From Gemmatimonadota bacterium (GTDB lineage Bacteria; Gemmatimonadota; Gemmatimonadetes; Longimicrobiales; Gaopeijiaceae): DNA of 46,797 bases. The notes under the pieces were generated by a model, which had not been told where the DNA came from, ran no database searches, and saw only the letters and a program-made list of their open reading frames with translations. The stretch is from assembly GCA_009844885.1 (NCBI GenBank), contig VYAQ01000184.1:1-46797 (forward strand), read 5' to 3'. A program made the position numbers and the translations under genes. The first letter of the stretch is position 1; each line of letters begins with the position of its first letter. Positions 16,046 to 24,751 of this stretch are shown piece by piece.

Positions 16046-17200
16046 TCATTGGCGGCGAATTCGGTGTACGTGCACCGACTCGACGCCGAGTTCGTCGCGG
16101 CGGATTCCGACGATGGCCGTGGGGGTGATCTGCGTCAATTCCAGGCCACCGGGGACTTCGATCGATCCGGCGCGGCGCCCATCCAGCGCAATGACCGACC
16201 ACGCTCCGCCGTTGTCGGCCCCTCCGACGTATCTGCCTCCCAGCGCGAAGGCATGCTCCAGGGGCTCATAGGGCTGGATCCAGAGGAACCCCTCCGGATC
16301 CACGAGGAAGTCCCAGAACACCGAGAGCTCGTCCGGAACGGGTGCCGCCTCGTGTCTGGCCCGCGTGGCCGATGCCTCGTCCGGCGGCGCTTCGGATGCC
16401 GCCTGGTCGATCACCCGGTCGAGGGCATCGCGAACCGCCATCGACTCCGTCGGCTCCCACGCGATCTCCCCATCCGCCATGCCGGGCGCGGACGCGCGGC
16501 GAATCACGGGCTCCAGGGTGTCCCCGTAGTAGAGATAGGTTCCATCCGCCACCACCACCGACCGCGGGGACAGAGGCTCGGGTCCACCGAAGTTGCCGGC
16601 GGAATACCGGACGATGCCACCGACCGAGACCAGCTCGCCGAGGTGACCGCCGCCCCGGTCGAAGTGATGAACCGCAATGCGGTCACGTTGTCCGGCAAAG
16701 ACAACGCCGCCCAGCACCCATCCTTGTCCCAGCGGACCCGCGCCCAGCCCGAGATCGGGGTATTCACCGCTGGCAATCGGGACCACTTCCGTGGAGCCGT
16801 CCGGCAGGAAACGCGTTACCCGCCGCAGCTCCCCGTCGAAGGCTTCGATGGTATCTCCCCGCGGCCAGGCGGCCGCAAGGTACATGAACTCGCCGGGACC
16901 CTCGCCTCGGCCGCCCAGGCCCTCCAGGAATTCGCCATCATCATTGAAGACGCGGATGTCGTACCCTCCGGAATTCGGCACCACCAGCCGCCCATCGGGT
17001 AGCAGGAAAGGCTTGACCACCCCGTCGAACTCCTGGTGCGAATCGCCCCCGATCACACCCACGCTCATCGCGCGGACGGCCTCGATCTCCACCGGCGCCC
17101 CCGACACCGCGGGTGCGGCGGAGCCCGTGTCCGACCGAGGGTCACAGCCGGCCAGCGCGACCACCGCACCGGCGGCGCACAGACGCGCACCCCGCTTCAC
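16046..17200 (-). CDS. Six-bladed beta-propeller lipoprotein (384 aa)
   Basis: A GTG start at 17200 overlaps the stop of the upstream coiled-coil gene (GTGA). The leader 'LCAAGAVVALAGC' ends in a lipobox (Leu-Ala-Gly-Cys19). The mature part has blade-like repeats, for example 'PFLLPDGRLVVPNSGGYD', 'IRVFNDDGEFLEGLGGRG', 'GPGEF' and 'FWDFLVDPEGFLWIQPYEP', as in the 6-bladed propeller lipoproteins that are abundant in Gemmatimonadota and Bacteroidota. These are usually surface or periplasmic binding proteins; no catalytic residues can be proposed. The ligand is unknown. Confidence 0.85.
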   Translation of the reverse strand: MKRGARLCAAGAVVALAGCDPRSDTGSAAPAVSGAPVEIEAVRAMSVGVIGGDSHQEFDGVVKPFLLPDGRLVVPNSGGYDIRVFNDDGEFLEGLGGRGEGPGEFMYLAAAWPRGDTIEAFDGELRRVTRFLPDGSTEVVPIASGEYPDLGLGAGPLGQGWVLGGVVFAGQRDRIAVHHFDRGGGHLGELVSVGGIVRYSAGNFGGPEPLSPRSVVVADGTYLYYGDTLEPVIRRASAPGMADGEIAWEPTESMAVRDALDRVIDQAASEAPPDEASATRARHEAAPVPDELSVFWDFLVDPEGFLWIQPYEPLEHAFALGGRYVGGADNGGAWSVIALDGRRAGSIEVPGGLELTQITPTAIVGIRRDELGVESVHVHRIRRQ

Positions 17201-17469
17201 TGGGCCTCTTCGCCGCTTCCCACCCTGTCCCCTCGCAGGAAGACCTCGATGCTGTGCACGCGATCCTCGACCCGCCCGATACGGGCCTCCACACGGTCGA
17301 TACGGGCCTCCACGCGATCGATGCGGGCGGTCAGTCGCTCCTCCACCCCGTCGATTCGGCCGGTCAGCCGAACTTCCACGCGACCGATCTGTCCCGACAG
17401 GAGCACGGCGACGACGACCAGGCTGACGATCACCGCGATCACCTGGCCGTTCTCCCTGAACAGCTTCAT
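17197..17469 (-). CDS. Small membrane-anchored coiled-coil protein (90 aa)
   Basis: The ATG at 17469 follows GGAGGAAGTGCC, which is a better start than the longer frame upstream. Residues 9-24 form one membrane helix ('VIAVIVSLVVVAVLL'). The rest is a run of seven-residue units based on Ile-Asp-Arg-Val-Glu-Ala-Arg, a strongly predicted coiled coil encoded by 21-base direct repeats. It would project a helical rod from the membrane and form oligomers. It is coupled to the downstream propeller lipoprotein by a GTGA overlap. No functional assignment is possible. Confidence 0.8.
   Translation of the reverse strand: MKLFRENGQVIAVIVSLVVVAVLLSGQIGRVEVRLTGRIDGVEERLTARIDRVEARIDRVEARIGRVEDRVHSIEVFLRGDRVGSGEEAQ
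17278..17340 (-). repeat. Three 21-base direct repeats inside the coiled-coil gene
   Basis: Units begin at 17278, 17299 and 17320. The first two differ at only 2 of 21 bases; the third is more diverged. Each unit encodes one heptad, so slippage could lengthen or shorten the rod in whole heptads without a frameshift. Confidence 0.7.
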
Positions 17470-17648
17470 GGCACTTCCTCCTCCCCGAGTTCGATTATGC
17501 CGACGCGGGCGCCCGGACGGCAAGCCCAGTGAAGGGTGAATCGGGTTCGCGGGCGGTTCCATGCCTGGATGGGACCGGTTTAGTATTGGGCATGCCCAAA
17601 TCGACAATGCTACCCATCAGACCGGACCCGAAGGAGGCCGACGGCGCC

Positions 17649-18809
17649 ATGCCAACCAGTTCCCGCCGCACCCATCTGCCGATATTCGCGCTCATCTCCG
17701 CCGCAGTGCTTGCCGGCTGCCGCGGAGACGGCACCCAGGCGCAGCCGGACAGCGCCGAGACGACTCCGGTCAACTCATCCGCCGCCGGAGCCGAAGCCTC
17801 TCCCGTGCGCATGGCCCACGCGGCCCGCGAGTTCCTCGACGCCCTTTCAGCCCAACAACGGGCCGACGCCGAATTCCCCTTCGACGCCGACTCGCAGCGC
17901 ACGCGCTGGAGCAACCTGCCCGCGAGCATGGTGGAGCGCGCGGGGGTCAGGTTCGGTGATCTCTCCGACCCGCAGAGACGCCGGTTCCACGACCTGCTGC
18001 GTGCATCGACCAGCAGCCAGGGGTATCAGAAGATCGTGGGCGTGATTCGTTTGGATGAGGTGTTGCACGAGGACGCGTCCGCGGCCGTCGCGCGTGGTGA
18101 GCGACGCTTGCCGGAGAGCCTGCTGGAAAGCTGGACATCGGCCAACTACTGGATCTCATTCTTTGGCCGGCCCCGCGATCCGGCCTGGGGTTGGCTCGTC
18201 AACGGTCATCACCTGGCGGCCAGCTTCACGGTCGCGGGCGACCGGGTGGCGTTCACGCCGCTGTTCCTGGGGGCCGAACCGCACGAGATCGAGAGCGGGC
18301 TGGAAGCGGGCTGGCGGGTGCTCGCCAACGAGGGGGAGCGGGGCTGGTTGCTGCTGCAGGCGCTCGACGAGGGGCAACGCTCGATTGCGGTCCTTGGCGG
18401 TGAGATTCCGGGTGACGTACTCACCGGTCCCGGGCGCAAGGGAAGCCTGAGCGAGTTCTCCGGAATCCCCGCTTCCGCGCTGGACGAGGCCCAGCGCGCG
18501 CTCTTGTGGCAGCTCGTCGAGGAGTATGCGGCGAACGCGGACCACGGAGCGGCCGACGCACAGCTGGCCAAGGTTCGCGCGGACGGGCTGGACGCCCTGC
18601 ATTTCGCCTGGATCGGACCGGGCGATGACCCGTCAGCGCGCTATTACTACCGGGTGCATGGCCCCTCCCTGCTCATCGAGTACATCGTTGAGGAGGGCGT
18701 CGGAGGGGACGCGGCCAACCATGTGCACAGCATCATGCGGGACCCCGGCAACGACTACGGCGAGGATTGGCTGGGCAAGCACTACGAGGAGCATCACCAG
18801 CGGCGCTAG
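17649..18809 (+). CDS. DUF3500 lipoprotein (386 aa)
   Basis: The ATG at 17649 is chosen because it gives a lipoprotein signal ('LPIFALISAAVLAGC', Leu-Ala-Gly-Cys) and has AAGGAGG (17631-17637) upstream, though 11 bases away. The mature part matches DUF3500 in its conserved blocks: 'RFHDLLRASTSSQGYQK', 'NYWISFFGRP', 'GWLVNGHHLAASFTV' and 'FAWIGPGDDPSARYYYRV', ending in 'HVHSIMRDPGNDYGEDW'. DUF3500 proteins are extracytoplasmic with a conserved set of His, Asp and Trp; no activity has been established. It is monocistronic and convergent with the tandem cassette operon. Confidence 0.9.
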   Translation: MPTSSRRTHLPIFALISAAVLAGCRGDGTQAQPDSAETTPVNSSAAGAEASPVRMAHAAREFLDALSAQQRADAEFPFDADSQRTRWSNLPASMVERAGVRFGDLSDPQRRRFHDLLRASTSSQGYQKIVGVIRLDEVLHEDASAAVARGERRLPESLLESWTSANYWISFFGRPRDPAWGWLVNGHHLAASFTVAGDRVAFTPLFLGAEPHEIESGLEAGWRVLANEGERGWLLLQALDEGQRSIAVLGGEIPGDVLTGPGRKGSLSEFSGIPASALDEAQRALLWQLVEEYAANADHGAADAQLAKVRADGLDALHFAWIGPGDDPSARYYYRVHGPSLLIEYIVEEGVGGDAANHVHSIMRDPGNDYGEDWLGKHYEEHHQRR

Positions 18810-18834
18810 GAGCTAGCCGCCAGCCACCGGGCAG

Positions 18835-20778
18835 CTAGCAGCTCACGCAGCGATGGTTGTTCTTCGCGCCCAGGCGTTCCAGTAGCGCCACGGTCTCGAC
18901 GAACGGCTGGATCCGCTGCACCGGCCCGTTTGCCATATCGACCGTGGTCCGCCCGTTGCGCGCCACGGCGGTGACGTCTGCGCCGCGTTCCACGAGGTAC
19001 AGGATCATCTCGTTGTCCCCGCGGGCGGCTGCGTGGTGCACCGGGGTGTAGCCATTCAGGTCGCGGGCGTTGACGTCGGCGCCCAACTCCTCGACCAGAA
19101 ACCGCATGGTGGGCATCCAGCCGTCCGGGGCGTGGCGGTGGGAGTTGCCGGCGAAGCCCTGGCCGTAGCCGACTCCGGCGGCCGCGTGGATGGGTGGGAC
19201 CGCGGGGCCGCCGATGGGGACGGGGGGCAGCCCGGAGTGATCGGTGTCGTTCCGCGGCCCGAAGCTGCGCTGCGGCACCTTGATGGTGGGCAGATGGGGG
19301 TCCGCGCCGTACTCAAGGAGGAGCTTCATGGCGGGTACGTCGGTCGCGTGCGTGGCGCGCCAGAAGGGGGTCGCGCCGGTGCGGTCCACGCCGAGCAGAT
19401 CCCGGTTGTAGGTGGTGAACCAGAGGGTGCGCTCCAGGCGGGCGTTCACGTCCGCGCCGGCTTCCAGCAGGGCGCGCATCAGTTCCAGGTAGCCCGTCTG
19501 CTGTTGCTCGTGCTCCAGCGGCTGGGGGTGCCGGGCCTTGGGTGCCCAGTGCACGTTGAGCACGGCGTAGAGCGGCGTCGCGCCGGCGTCGCTGGCCCGA
19601 TTGGGGTCGGCACCCATGTCCAGGAGTTCGGCCACGAGATCGAAGTAGCCGTTGATCGCCGCCATGAGCATCGGCGTGGTGCCGTCGGCCGCGCTGGGAA
19701 GGTCGATGTCGACGCCCCCGTTCAGCAGCGCCATGACCGTCGCCGTTTGGCCCTCGCGTGCCGCGAGGTGGATCGCGGACAGGCCTCCGTGCTTGCCGAC
19801 CAGGTCGGCGTAGTTCAGCGGAATGGGCTCGCCGGTCTGACGGCGCGCTTCGAGCGCCTCCTGCGCGGCTTGCCTGGCCTGCTCCTCCCGCGAGGTGACC
19901 GGGGCGGCTGAAGACTGCAGCTGGCGGCCCGCGACACCCGATTCGACCGGGTAGCTCTGGGCGTCCGTGCCCCCGCGCATCGCGGCGACCTCCGTCCGCC
20001 GCCGCCGCTCCGAGGCGCGATCCATGATGTCGCGCTCGACGAGGTCCATCACGCGCGCGGTGATCGTCGCGTCGGCGCCGGCTTCGAGCAGTCTTGTCAC
20101 GGCCTTCGTGCGGCCCAGCGCCGCCGCGAACATGAGCGGAGTCTGCCCCCACTCGGGCTCCGTGGCGTCGCTGGCCGCGCCGTGGTCGAGCAGCGTCGTG
20201 ACGGCGCGCACATCCCCGGCGGCCGCGGCAAAGTGCAACGGCGTGGCCCCCGTTTCGGTCACCGCCGCAACGTCGGCGCCCGCCGCCGCCAGGACCGCGA
20301 CGATCTCGCCGTGGCCCTCCTTGCCGGCGACGTGCAGCGGCGTATGGGCACCCAGACGGGTAGCCGCGTCAAGATTGGCGCCGGCCCTGATGAGCAGCCG
20401 CGCGATCTCCGCATTCCCATTGAGCGCCGCCCAGTGGAGGCCGGCCATGCCATCCCCGTGCGTGACGTCGACGTCGGCACCGTCGGCAAGCAGGGCCCGC
20501 AGGGCCTCCACGTCGTTCCGCATGGCCGCGTCGGCCACGGGAGAGATGGGGGCGGTGCGCTGGGCGGATTCGGCGGGCATTTGCGCCGAAGCGGCGGCCG
20601 GGAGGACGCCGCCGGGCGAGGCAGGCAGCCATGCGATCAGGGCCCCCAGCAGCAGAGGCGCGAGTCTTCCCGCAGGCGCCGCCGGGACGCGCTGCCCGCA
20701 GGCACGGGCGGCGGTGCCCACCGCACACGAGACGCCGGGCCTTCTCCAACCGCAGAACCCCGCCATGGCGATCCTCAT
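18835..20778 (-). CDS. Exported ankyrin-repeat protein, cassette B (647 aa), ends in Cys-Val-Ser-Cys
   Basis: The ATG at 20778 has GAGGAGG five bases upstream. A long N-region leads to a hydrophobic core ('LAPLLLGALIAWLP') and a cleavage-like 'AAASAQ', so the protein is probably exported. About a dozen ankyrin repeats are split by a charged helical linker (roughly residues 235-315) and by a conserved loop ('DHSGLPPVPIGGPAV', then 'GVGYGQGFAGNSHRHAPDG'). The chain ends with 'LGAKNNHRCVSC'; these two cysteines are the only ones after the signal region. Block-by-block similarity to the protein at 24752-26560 shows they are paralogues. It is the last gene of the six-gene operon and starts 10 bases after the HXXSHH gene. 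Confidence 0.92.
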   Translation of the reverse strand: MRIAMAGFCGWRRPGVSCAVGTAARACGQRVPAAPAGRLAPLLLGALIAWLPASPGGVLPAAASAQMPAESAQRTAPISPVADAAMRNDVEALRALLADGADVDVTHGDGMAGLHWAALNGNAEIARLLIRAGANLDAATRLGAHTPLHVAGKEGHGEIVAVLAAAGADVAAVTETGATPLHFAAAAGDVRAVTTLLDHGAASDATEPEWGQTPLMFAAALGRTKAVTRLLEAGADATITARVMDLVERDIMDRASERRRRTEVAAMRGGTDAQSYPVESGVAGRQLQSSAAPVTSREEQARQAAQEALEARRQTGEPIPLNYADLVGKHGGLSAIHLAAREGQTATVMALLNGGVDIDLPSAADGTTPMLMAAINGYFDLVAELLDMGADPNRASDAGATPLYAVLNVHWAPKARHPQPLEHEQQQTGYLELMRALLEAGADVNARLERTLWFTTYNRDLLGVDRTGATPFWRATHATDVPAMKLLLEYGADPHLPTIKVPQRSFGPRNDTDHSGLPPVPIGGPAVPPIHAAAGVGYGQGFAGNSHRHAPDGWMPTMRFLVEELGADVNARDLNGYTPVHHAAARGDNEMILYLVERGADVTAVARNGRTTVDMANGPVQRIQPFVETVALLERLGAKNNHRCVSC

Positions 20779-20788
20779 GCCGTCCTCC

Positions 20789-22198
20789 TCACACCGCCAG
20801 CGGGAACGCGCCCGTGCTGTTGCCGAAGCTCTGCACGTCGTCCAAACCCAGCTTGTGCATGAGGCTGAGCATGACGTTGGCCATCGGCGTTCCGGGGGCC
20901 GCGCGCAAGTGGAGGTCCCCGTCCATGCGGCCGTTGGCCCCGCCGACCACGAACAGCGGGCATCGCTTGTGATTGTGCACGTTGGAGTCGCCCATCGGGG
21001 AGCCGTAGAGCACCATCGTCTTGTCCAGCAGGCTGGCGTCCCCCTCCTGGATGCCCGCGAGCCGGTCCAGGAAGTACGGGACCAGTCCCACGTGATACCG
21101 GTTGATCTCGGCGAACTCGAGCACGTTGTCGGGGCGTCCGCCGTGATGCGACGACGGATGGAAGCCCTTCTCCACGCCGCTCTCGGGATAGACCCGGCTG
21201 GAGGCGTCGCGGCCCATCTTGAACGAAAAGATGCCCGTCACGTCCGCCTGGAAGGCGAGCGCCTGCAGATCGAACATCAGCTTGACGTGCTCGTCGAAGG
21301 AGTCGGGCACTCCCGCGGGCGCGCCCGGCAGCTCGCGCTGTTCGCCGCTCTCGTTGCGGGCCACCACGCGGGCGATCCGGCGTTCGAGTTCACGGATGTC
21401 GTTCAGATAGCGGTCCACCCGGCGTCCGTCGACCGGATCCAGCTCCCGCTTCAGCGCGTTCACTTCGCCGACGATGAAGTCGAGGATGCTGGCGCTGGCC
21501 CTGCGCCGGGCTGCCCGGGCTTCGGGGCTGCCGCCGGCGCCGAAGAGCTGGTCGAAGGCGACCCGTGGATCGCGGACCATGGGAAGCGGCTGATCGGGCG
21601 CGGCCCAGGAGATGGTGTCGGTGTAGACGCAGGCGTACCCATACGCACAGCCCCCCGCCTGGTCCACGTTCTCGATGCAGAGTTGCATGGACGGGATGGG
21701 GGTGTCCTGCCCGAACCGCTGGGCATACAGCTGATCCACAGAGGTGCCGACCCAGACGTCCGAACTCTCGGTCTGCTTGGGGTGGGACTGCGTGAGGAAG
21801 GTCGCGCTGGAGCGGAAGTGGTCGCCGCCGATCTCCTTGGGTTTCCTTGCCTCCGCACCCTCGACATCGGTGTCGCTGACGATCGTGAGGTAGTCACGGT
21901 AGGGTTCCAGCGAACTCAGCACGCTGGGCCCGAAGTCGAAGCCGCGGCCCGTCTCCGGGGGAGACCAGAGGTGCTGCGTCGCGCCCCACGCATTGCTGCC
22001 CGCCGAGCCGTGCACCATCTCGATCGCGACAAGTCGAGTGCGGTCGAGCGCGGTGCGGGCCCGAGTGACCGCCCACCGCTCCCGGGCCGGAGCCATCGCG
22101 TCCAGGAACGGGAGCGCGACGCTTGCGCCGAGGCCGCGCAGGAAGGTCCGGCGTGGCAGGTGCCGCCCGGTGATCAGATGCGGGGGGATTCTGTCCAC
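20789..22198 (-). CDS. HXXSHH (DUF1552) family protein, cassette B (469 aa)
   Basis: A GTG start at 22198 lies behind GGAGG and 5 bases after the cytochrome gene. The Tat-type leader is 'PRRTFLRGLGASVALPFLDA'. The defining motif is 'HPSSHH' at residues 347-352. Long identical blocks are shared with the cassette A copy: 'KKPKEIGGDHFRSSATFL' appears there as 'KKPKEIGGDHFRSSATFL', as do 'CAYGYACVYTDTISWA' and 'HNHKRCPLFVVGGANG'. These blocks differ clearly from cassette C, so A and B are closer to each other. Two cysteines in 'GGCAYGYACVY' are conserved in A and B and could form a disulfide or bind metal. Function is unknown for the family. Confidence 0.94.
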   Translation of the reverse strand: MDRIPPHLITGRHLPRRTFLRGLGASVALPFLDAMAPARERWAVTRARTALDRTRLVAIEMVHGSAGSNAWGATQHLWSPPETGRGFDFGPSVLSSLEPYRDYLTIVSDTDVEGAEARKPKEIGGDHFRSSATFLTQSHPKQTESSDVWVGTSVDQLYAQRFGQDTPIPSMQLCIENVDQAGGCAYGYACVYTDTISWAAPDQPLPMVRDPRVAFDQLFGAGGSPEARAARRRASASILDFIVGEVNALKRELDPVDGRRVDRYLNDIRELERRIARVVARNESGEQRELPGAPAGVPDSFDEHVKLMFDLQALAFQADVTGIFSFKMGRDASSRVYPESGVEKGFHPSSHHGGRPDNVLEFAEINRYHVGLVPYFLDRLAGIQEGDASLLDKTMVLYGSPMGDSNVHNHKRCPLFVVGGANGRMDGDLHLRAAPGTPMANVMLSLMHKLGLDDVQSFGNSTGAFPLAV

Positions 22199-22203
22199 GG
22201 GCT

Positions 22204-24744
22204 CTAGCCTCCGTTTCCGCTCGGCGCTTCTTCGTCGACCACCACGGGCGCGGCCTTCAGCAGGAACGCGTCGCTGGTCGCCACCCCGACGATGAACGCG
22301 GATACCCGGTAGTCTTCCTCGGCCGCGGCCCGGGTGATCCGGCGCACGGCCGGCATGTCATAATACTCCAGACGGCGCCCGAGCGCATATGCCATGAGGT
22401 TTTCGGTGAAGGTGCGCACCAGCGGTTCGGGCCGCTTCAGCAGCGCCGCGCGCAACTCCGAGGGCGTCGAAATGGGGGTGCCGTCGTAGAAGTCGCTGGC
22501 CGCGTCGATCGGAACGCCCTGGTCCCGGATCCGCCAGGCGCCGGTCACGTCGAAGTTCTCGAGCGCCAGACCGATGGGGTCGATCATGCGGTGGCAGGAG
22601 TTGCACGTCGGGTTGGCGGCGTGCATCTCGAGCCGCTCGCGCACCGTGAGGAAGCGGCCGTCGCCCACCGCCTCCTCCTCCAGCTCGGGCACGTCGGGCG
22701 GAGGTGGCGGCGGCGGCGTCCCCAGGAGCACTTCCATCACCCACTTGCCCCTCAGCACCGGCGACGTGCGGCCGGCGTGCGAGGTGAGCGTGAGGATGCT
22801 GCCGTGACCCAGCAGGCCTCGCCGCTCGTCGTGCAGGTAGCGGACGCGCCGGAAACGGTCGCCTGCGATGTCGGGGATGCCGTAGTGCCGCGCCAGCCGT
22901 TCGTTCACGAAGGTGTACTCGGCGTCGTAAAGGTCCATGACCGACGCGTCTTCGCGGACCAGGTTGTCAAAGAAGGTCTCGGTCTCCTCCAGCATCGCGC
23001 GCTTGAGCGGTTCGTCGAAGTCGGGATTGACGCGCGGGTCCGGCTGGATCCTTTCCAGGTCCTGGAGGCGGAGCCACTGTCCAGCGAAGCGCGTCGAGAG
23101 CGCCGCGGAACGGGGGTCGCGCAGCATCCGGTGCACCTGGCTCTCCAGCACGGCCGGGGCCGACAGCCGACCCTCGCGCGCCACCGCCATCAGCTCGTCG
23201 TCGGGACCCGATCCCCACAGGAAGAAGGAGAGCCGTGCGGCCAGATCGTGGTCGCCGACGCGGTAGGCCGCTGACTCCTCGCCCGTCTGGCCAGCCAGCC
23301 CCGCTGTGGCGGTCGGCTCCTCGATGCGGAAGATGAAGTGCGGGCTGGCGAGGATCCCCTCCAGCGCCATGCGCACCCCGCCCTCGAAGCCCTCGATCTC
23401 CGCGCCGGCGTCGTAGAGCCCCATCAGTGCGGCCATGTTCGCCTCGGTCAACGGACGCCGGTACGCGCGGGTGCCCAGGCGGGCGACGATCTCGCGCGCA
23501 CAGCCTCGCGCCGCCACCGCGGTCGCTTCCGGGTCGGCCCCGGTCCCGGGCCGGCAGGAGAACACCGCCCGGCGGCTGGGCGTGTCCGATACGCCCTGTG
23601 GATCGTACGGCCCGCCGATCGCCAGGTCCCGCAGGTGCGGGAGCACGGTGAAGCCGTAGCTGCCGGCGATACTGGTGCTGGCCAGCGACCAGTCGTGCGG
23701 CGAGATCAGATCCTGAAGCGGCCCTTCGGAGCGCCGTATGAACGCCGCCGCCACCTGGCGCGGTCCGGCGCGCACGAACACGCGTTCGGAGCGGATGTTC
23801 ACGCCGTCCGGATCGGAGGTGTGCATCCAGCGGTTGACCTCCAGCACCGCCACCGGTTCACCGTCGACGGAGATCTCCAGCAGCTCCGGCTCACCGTCCC
23901 CGGTGTGGAGAGCGTTGCGGCCGTTGCCGACGAGGGCCCCCGTGGTCTCGTGGTGGAAGGACACGCGGAAGCCGTAGTAGCCGTCGGCGGGGAAGTTGTG
24001 CAGCACCGACACGCCGCCCCGCGTGCCGTACGGCGCGCCGTCCACCCGCTCGCTCTGGGAGTCCCAGCGAGAAACCCGGTAGGTCGATTCGCTCGGCGTG
24101 ATGTGGGGGTCGCCGATCGCCAGCCGGCTGATCTCCGCGGCGGCACGCAGGTAGCCGTCGGTCAGCGTCGCCGACAGAAGCTGGGCGTCGGCGATGTTGT
24201 CGAAGTTCGCGCTCTTGGTATCGAGGGGCAGGTAGGCGCCCGCGTCGATCTCCAGGTCGAGAAGGTCGTGGACCGAGGCCCGGTACTCGGCGCGGTTGAG
24301 GCGCTGGAAGGTGCGGCGGCCGGGATTCGGGTTCTCGGACGCGGCGATGTCCATCTGGGATTCCAGCGATTCGATCAGGCCCGTCAGGACGGGTTCGTCC
24401 GGGCGCCGATTCCCGGGTGGGGGCATCAATCCCGCCCGTAGCTTGCGGATCATCTTCTCGGCGAGTTCGCCGTCGGCTGGCGCGTCGGTAGCGTCGAAGG
24501 CTTCCAGCGACATGTTCCCGAGCAGCCGCCGCTCGTTGTGACAGCGAACGCAGTATTGCCGGATGACCTCGTTGTCGCTGAGGGCTCCGCCGCCGGCCGG
24601 TCCGCCGATCCCGGAGGCCGTCTGGGCCGCGCCCCACCCAACCGCTGAGGCCGCCACCCGGTCGTCGGGCGTGGACGCAAACGAGACCCCGAGGCCGACG
24701 AGAACAACGCCGGCCGCCGCTACCGGGGCCGCGTGCTTCAGCAT
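22204..24744 (-). CDS. PSCyt/PSD multidomain cytochrome-like protein, cassette B (846 aa)
   Basis: The ATG at 24744 begins a signal peptide ('MLKHAAPVAAAGVVLVGLG'). Heme motifs are Cys-Val-Arg-Cys-His at residue 65 and Cys-Asn-Ser-Cys-His at residue 714. Domain order is as in the other copies: cytochrome segment, DUF1587 ('RLNRAEYRASVHDLLDL'), a beta-rich module ('VLHNFPADGYYGFRVSF'), DUF1595 ('GTRAYRRPLTEANMAAL'), DUF1592 ('ARLSFFLWGSGPDDELM'), DUF1588 ('TSPVLRGKWVMEVLLG') and DUF1585 ('TENLMAYALGRRLEYYD'). A run of seven prolines after 'LLGT' is shared with cassette A. Only 7 bases separate it from the cassette A ankyrin gene upstream, so it lies in the middle of the operon without room for its own promoter. 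Confidence 0.95.
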   Translation of the reverse strand: MLKHAAPVAAAGVVLVGLGVSFASTPDDRVAASAVGWGAAQTASGIGGPAGGGALSDNEVIRQYCVRCHNERRLLGNMSLEAFDATDAPADGELAEKMIRKLRAGLMPPPGNRRPDEPVLTGLIESLESQMDIAASENPNPGRRTFQRLNRAEYRASVHDLLDLEIDAGAYLPLDTKSANFDNIADAQLLSATLTDGYLRAAAEISRLAIGDPHITPSESTYRVSRWDSQSERVDGAPYGTRGGVSVLHNFPADGYYGFRVSFHHETTGALVGNGRNALHTGDGEPELLEISVDGEPVAVLEVNRWMHTSDPDGVNIRSERVFVRAGPRQVAAAFIRRSEGPLQDLISPHDWSLASTSIAGSYGFTVLPHLRDLAIGGPYDPQGVSDTPSRRAVFSCRPGTGADPEATAVAARGCAREIVARLGTRAYRRPLTEANMAALMGLYDAGAEIEGFEGGVRMALEGILASPHFIFRIEEPTATAGLAGQTGEESAAYRVGDHDLAARLSFFLWGSGPDDELMAVAREGRLSAPAVLESQVHRMLRDPRSAALSTRFAGQWLRLQDLERIQPDPRVNPDFDEPLKRAMLEETETFFDNLVREDASVMDLYDAEYTFVNERLARHYGIPDIAGDRFRRVRYLHDERRGLLGHGSILTLTSHAGRTSPVLRGKWVMEVLLGTPPPPPPPDVPELEEEAVGDGRFLTVRERLEMHAANPTCNSCHRMIDPIGLALENFDVTGAWRIRDQGVPIDAASDFYDGTPISTPSELRAALLKRPEPLVRTFTENLMAYALGRRLEYYDMPAVRRITRAAAEEDYRVSAFIVGVATSDAFLLKAAPVVVDEEAPSGNGG

Positions 24745-24751
24745 GGACGCC

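Noticed and set aside
13317-16271. A 984-codon plus-strand open frame
   Set aside because: It runs out of the methyltransferase gene in another frame and antisense through the alpha/beta hydrolase gene; composition is that of a shadow frame.
18810-18850. GCTAGC-containing repeats between the convergent DUF3500 and ankyrin genes, read as a bidirectional terminator
   Set aside because: The only pairing is two self-complementary six-base words with no U-tract, and the second lies within the ankyrin coding end; too weak to annotate.
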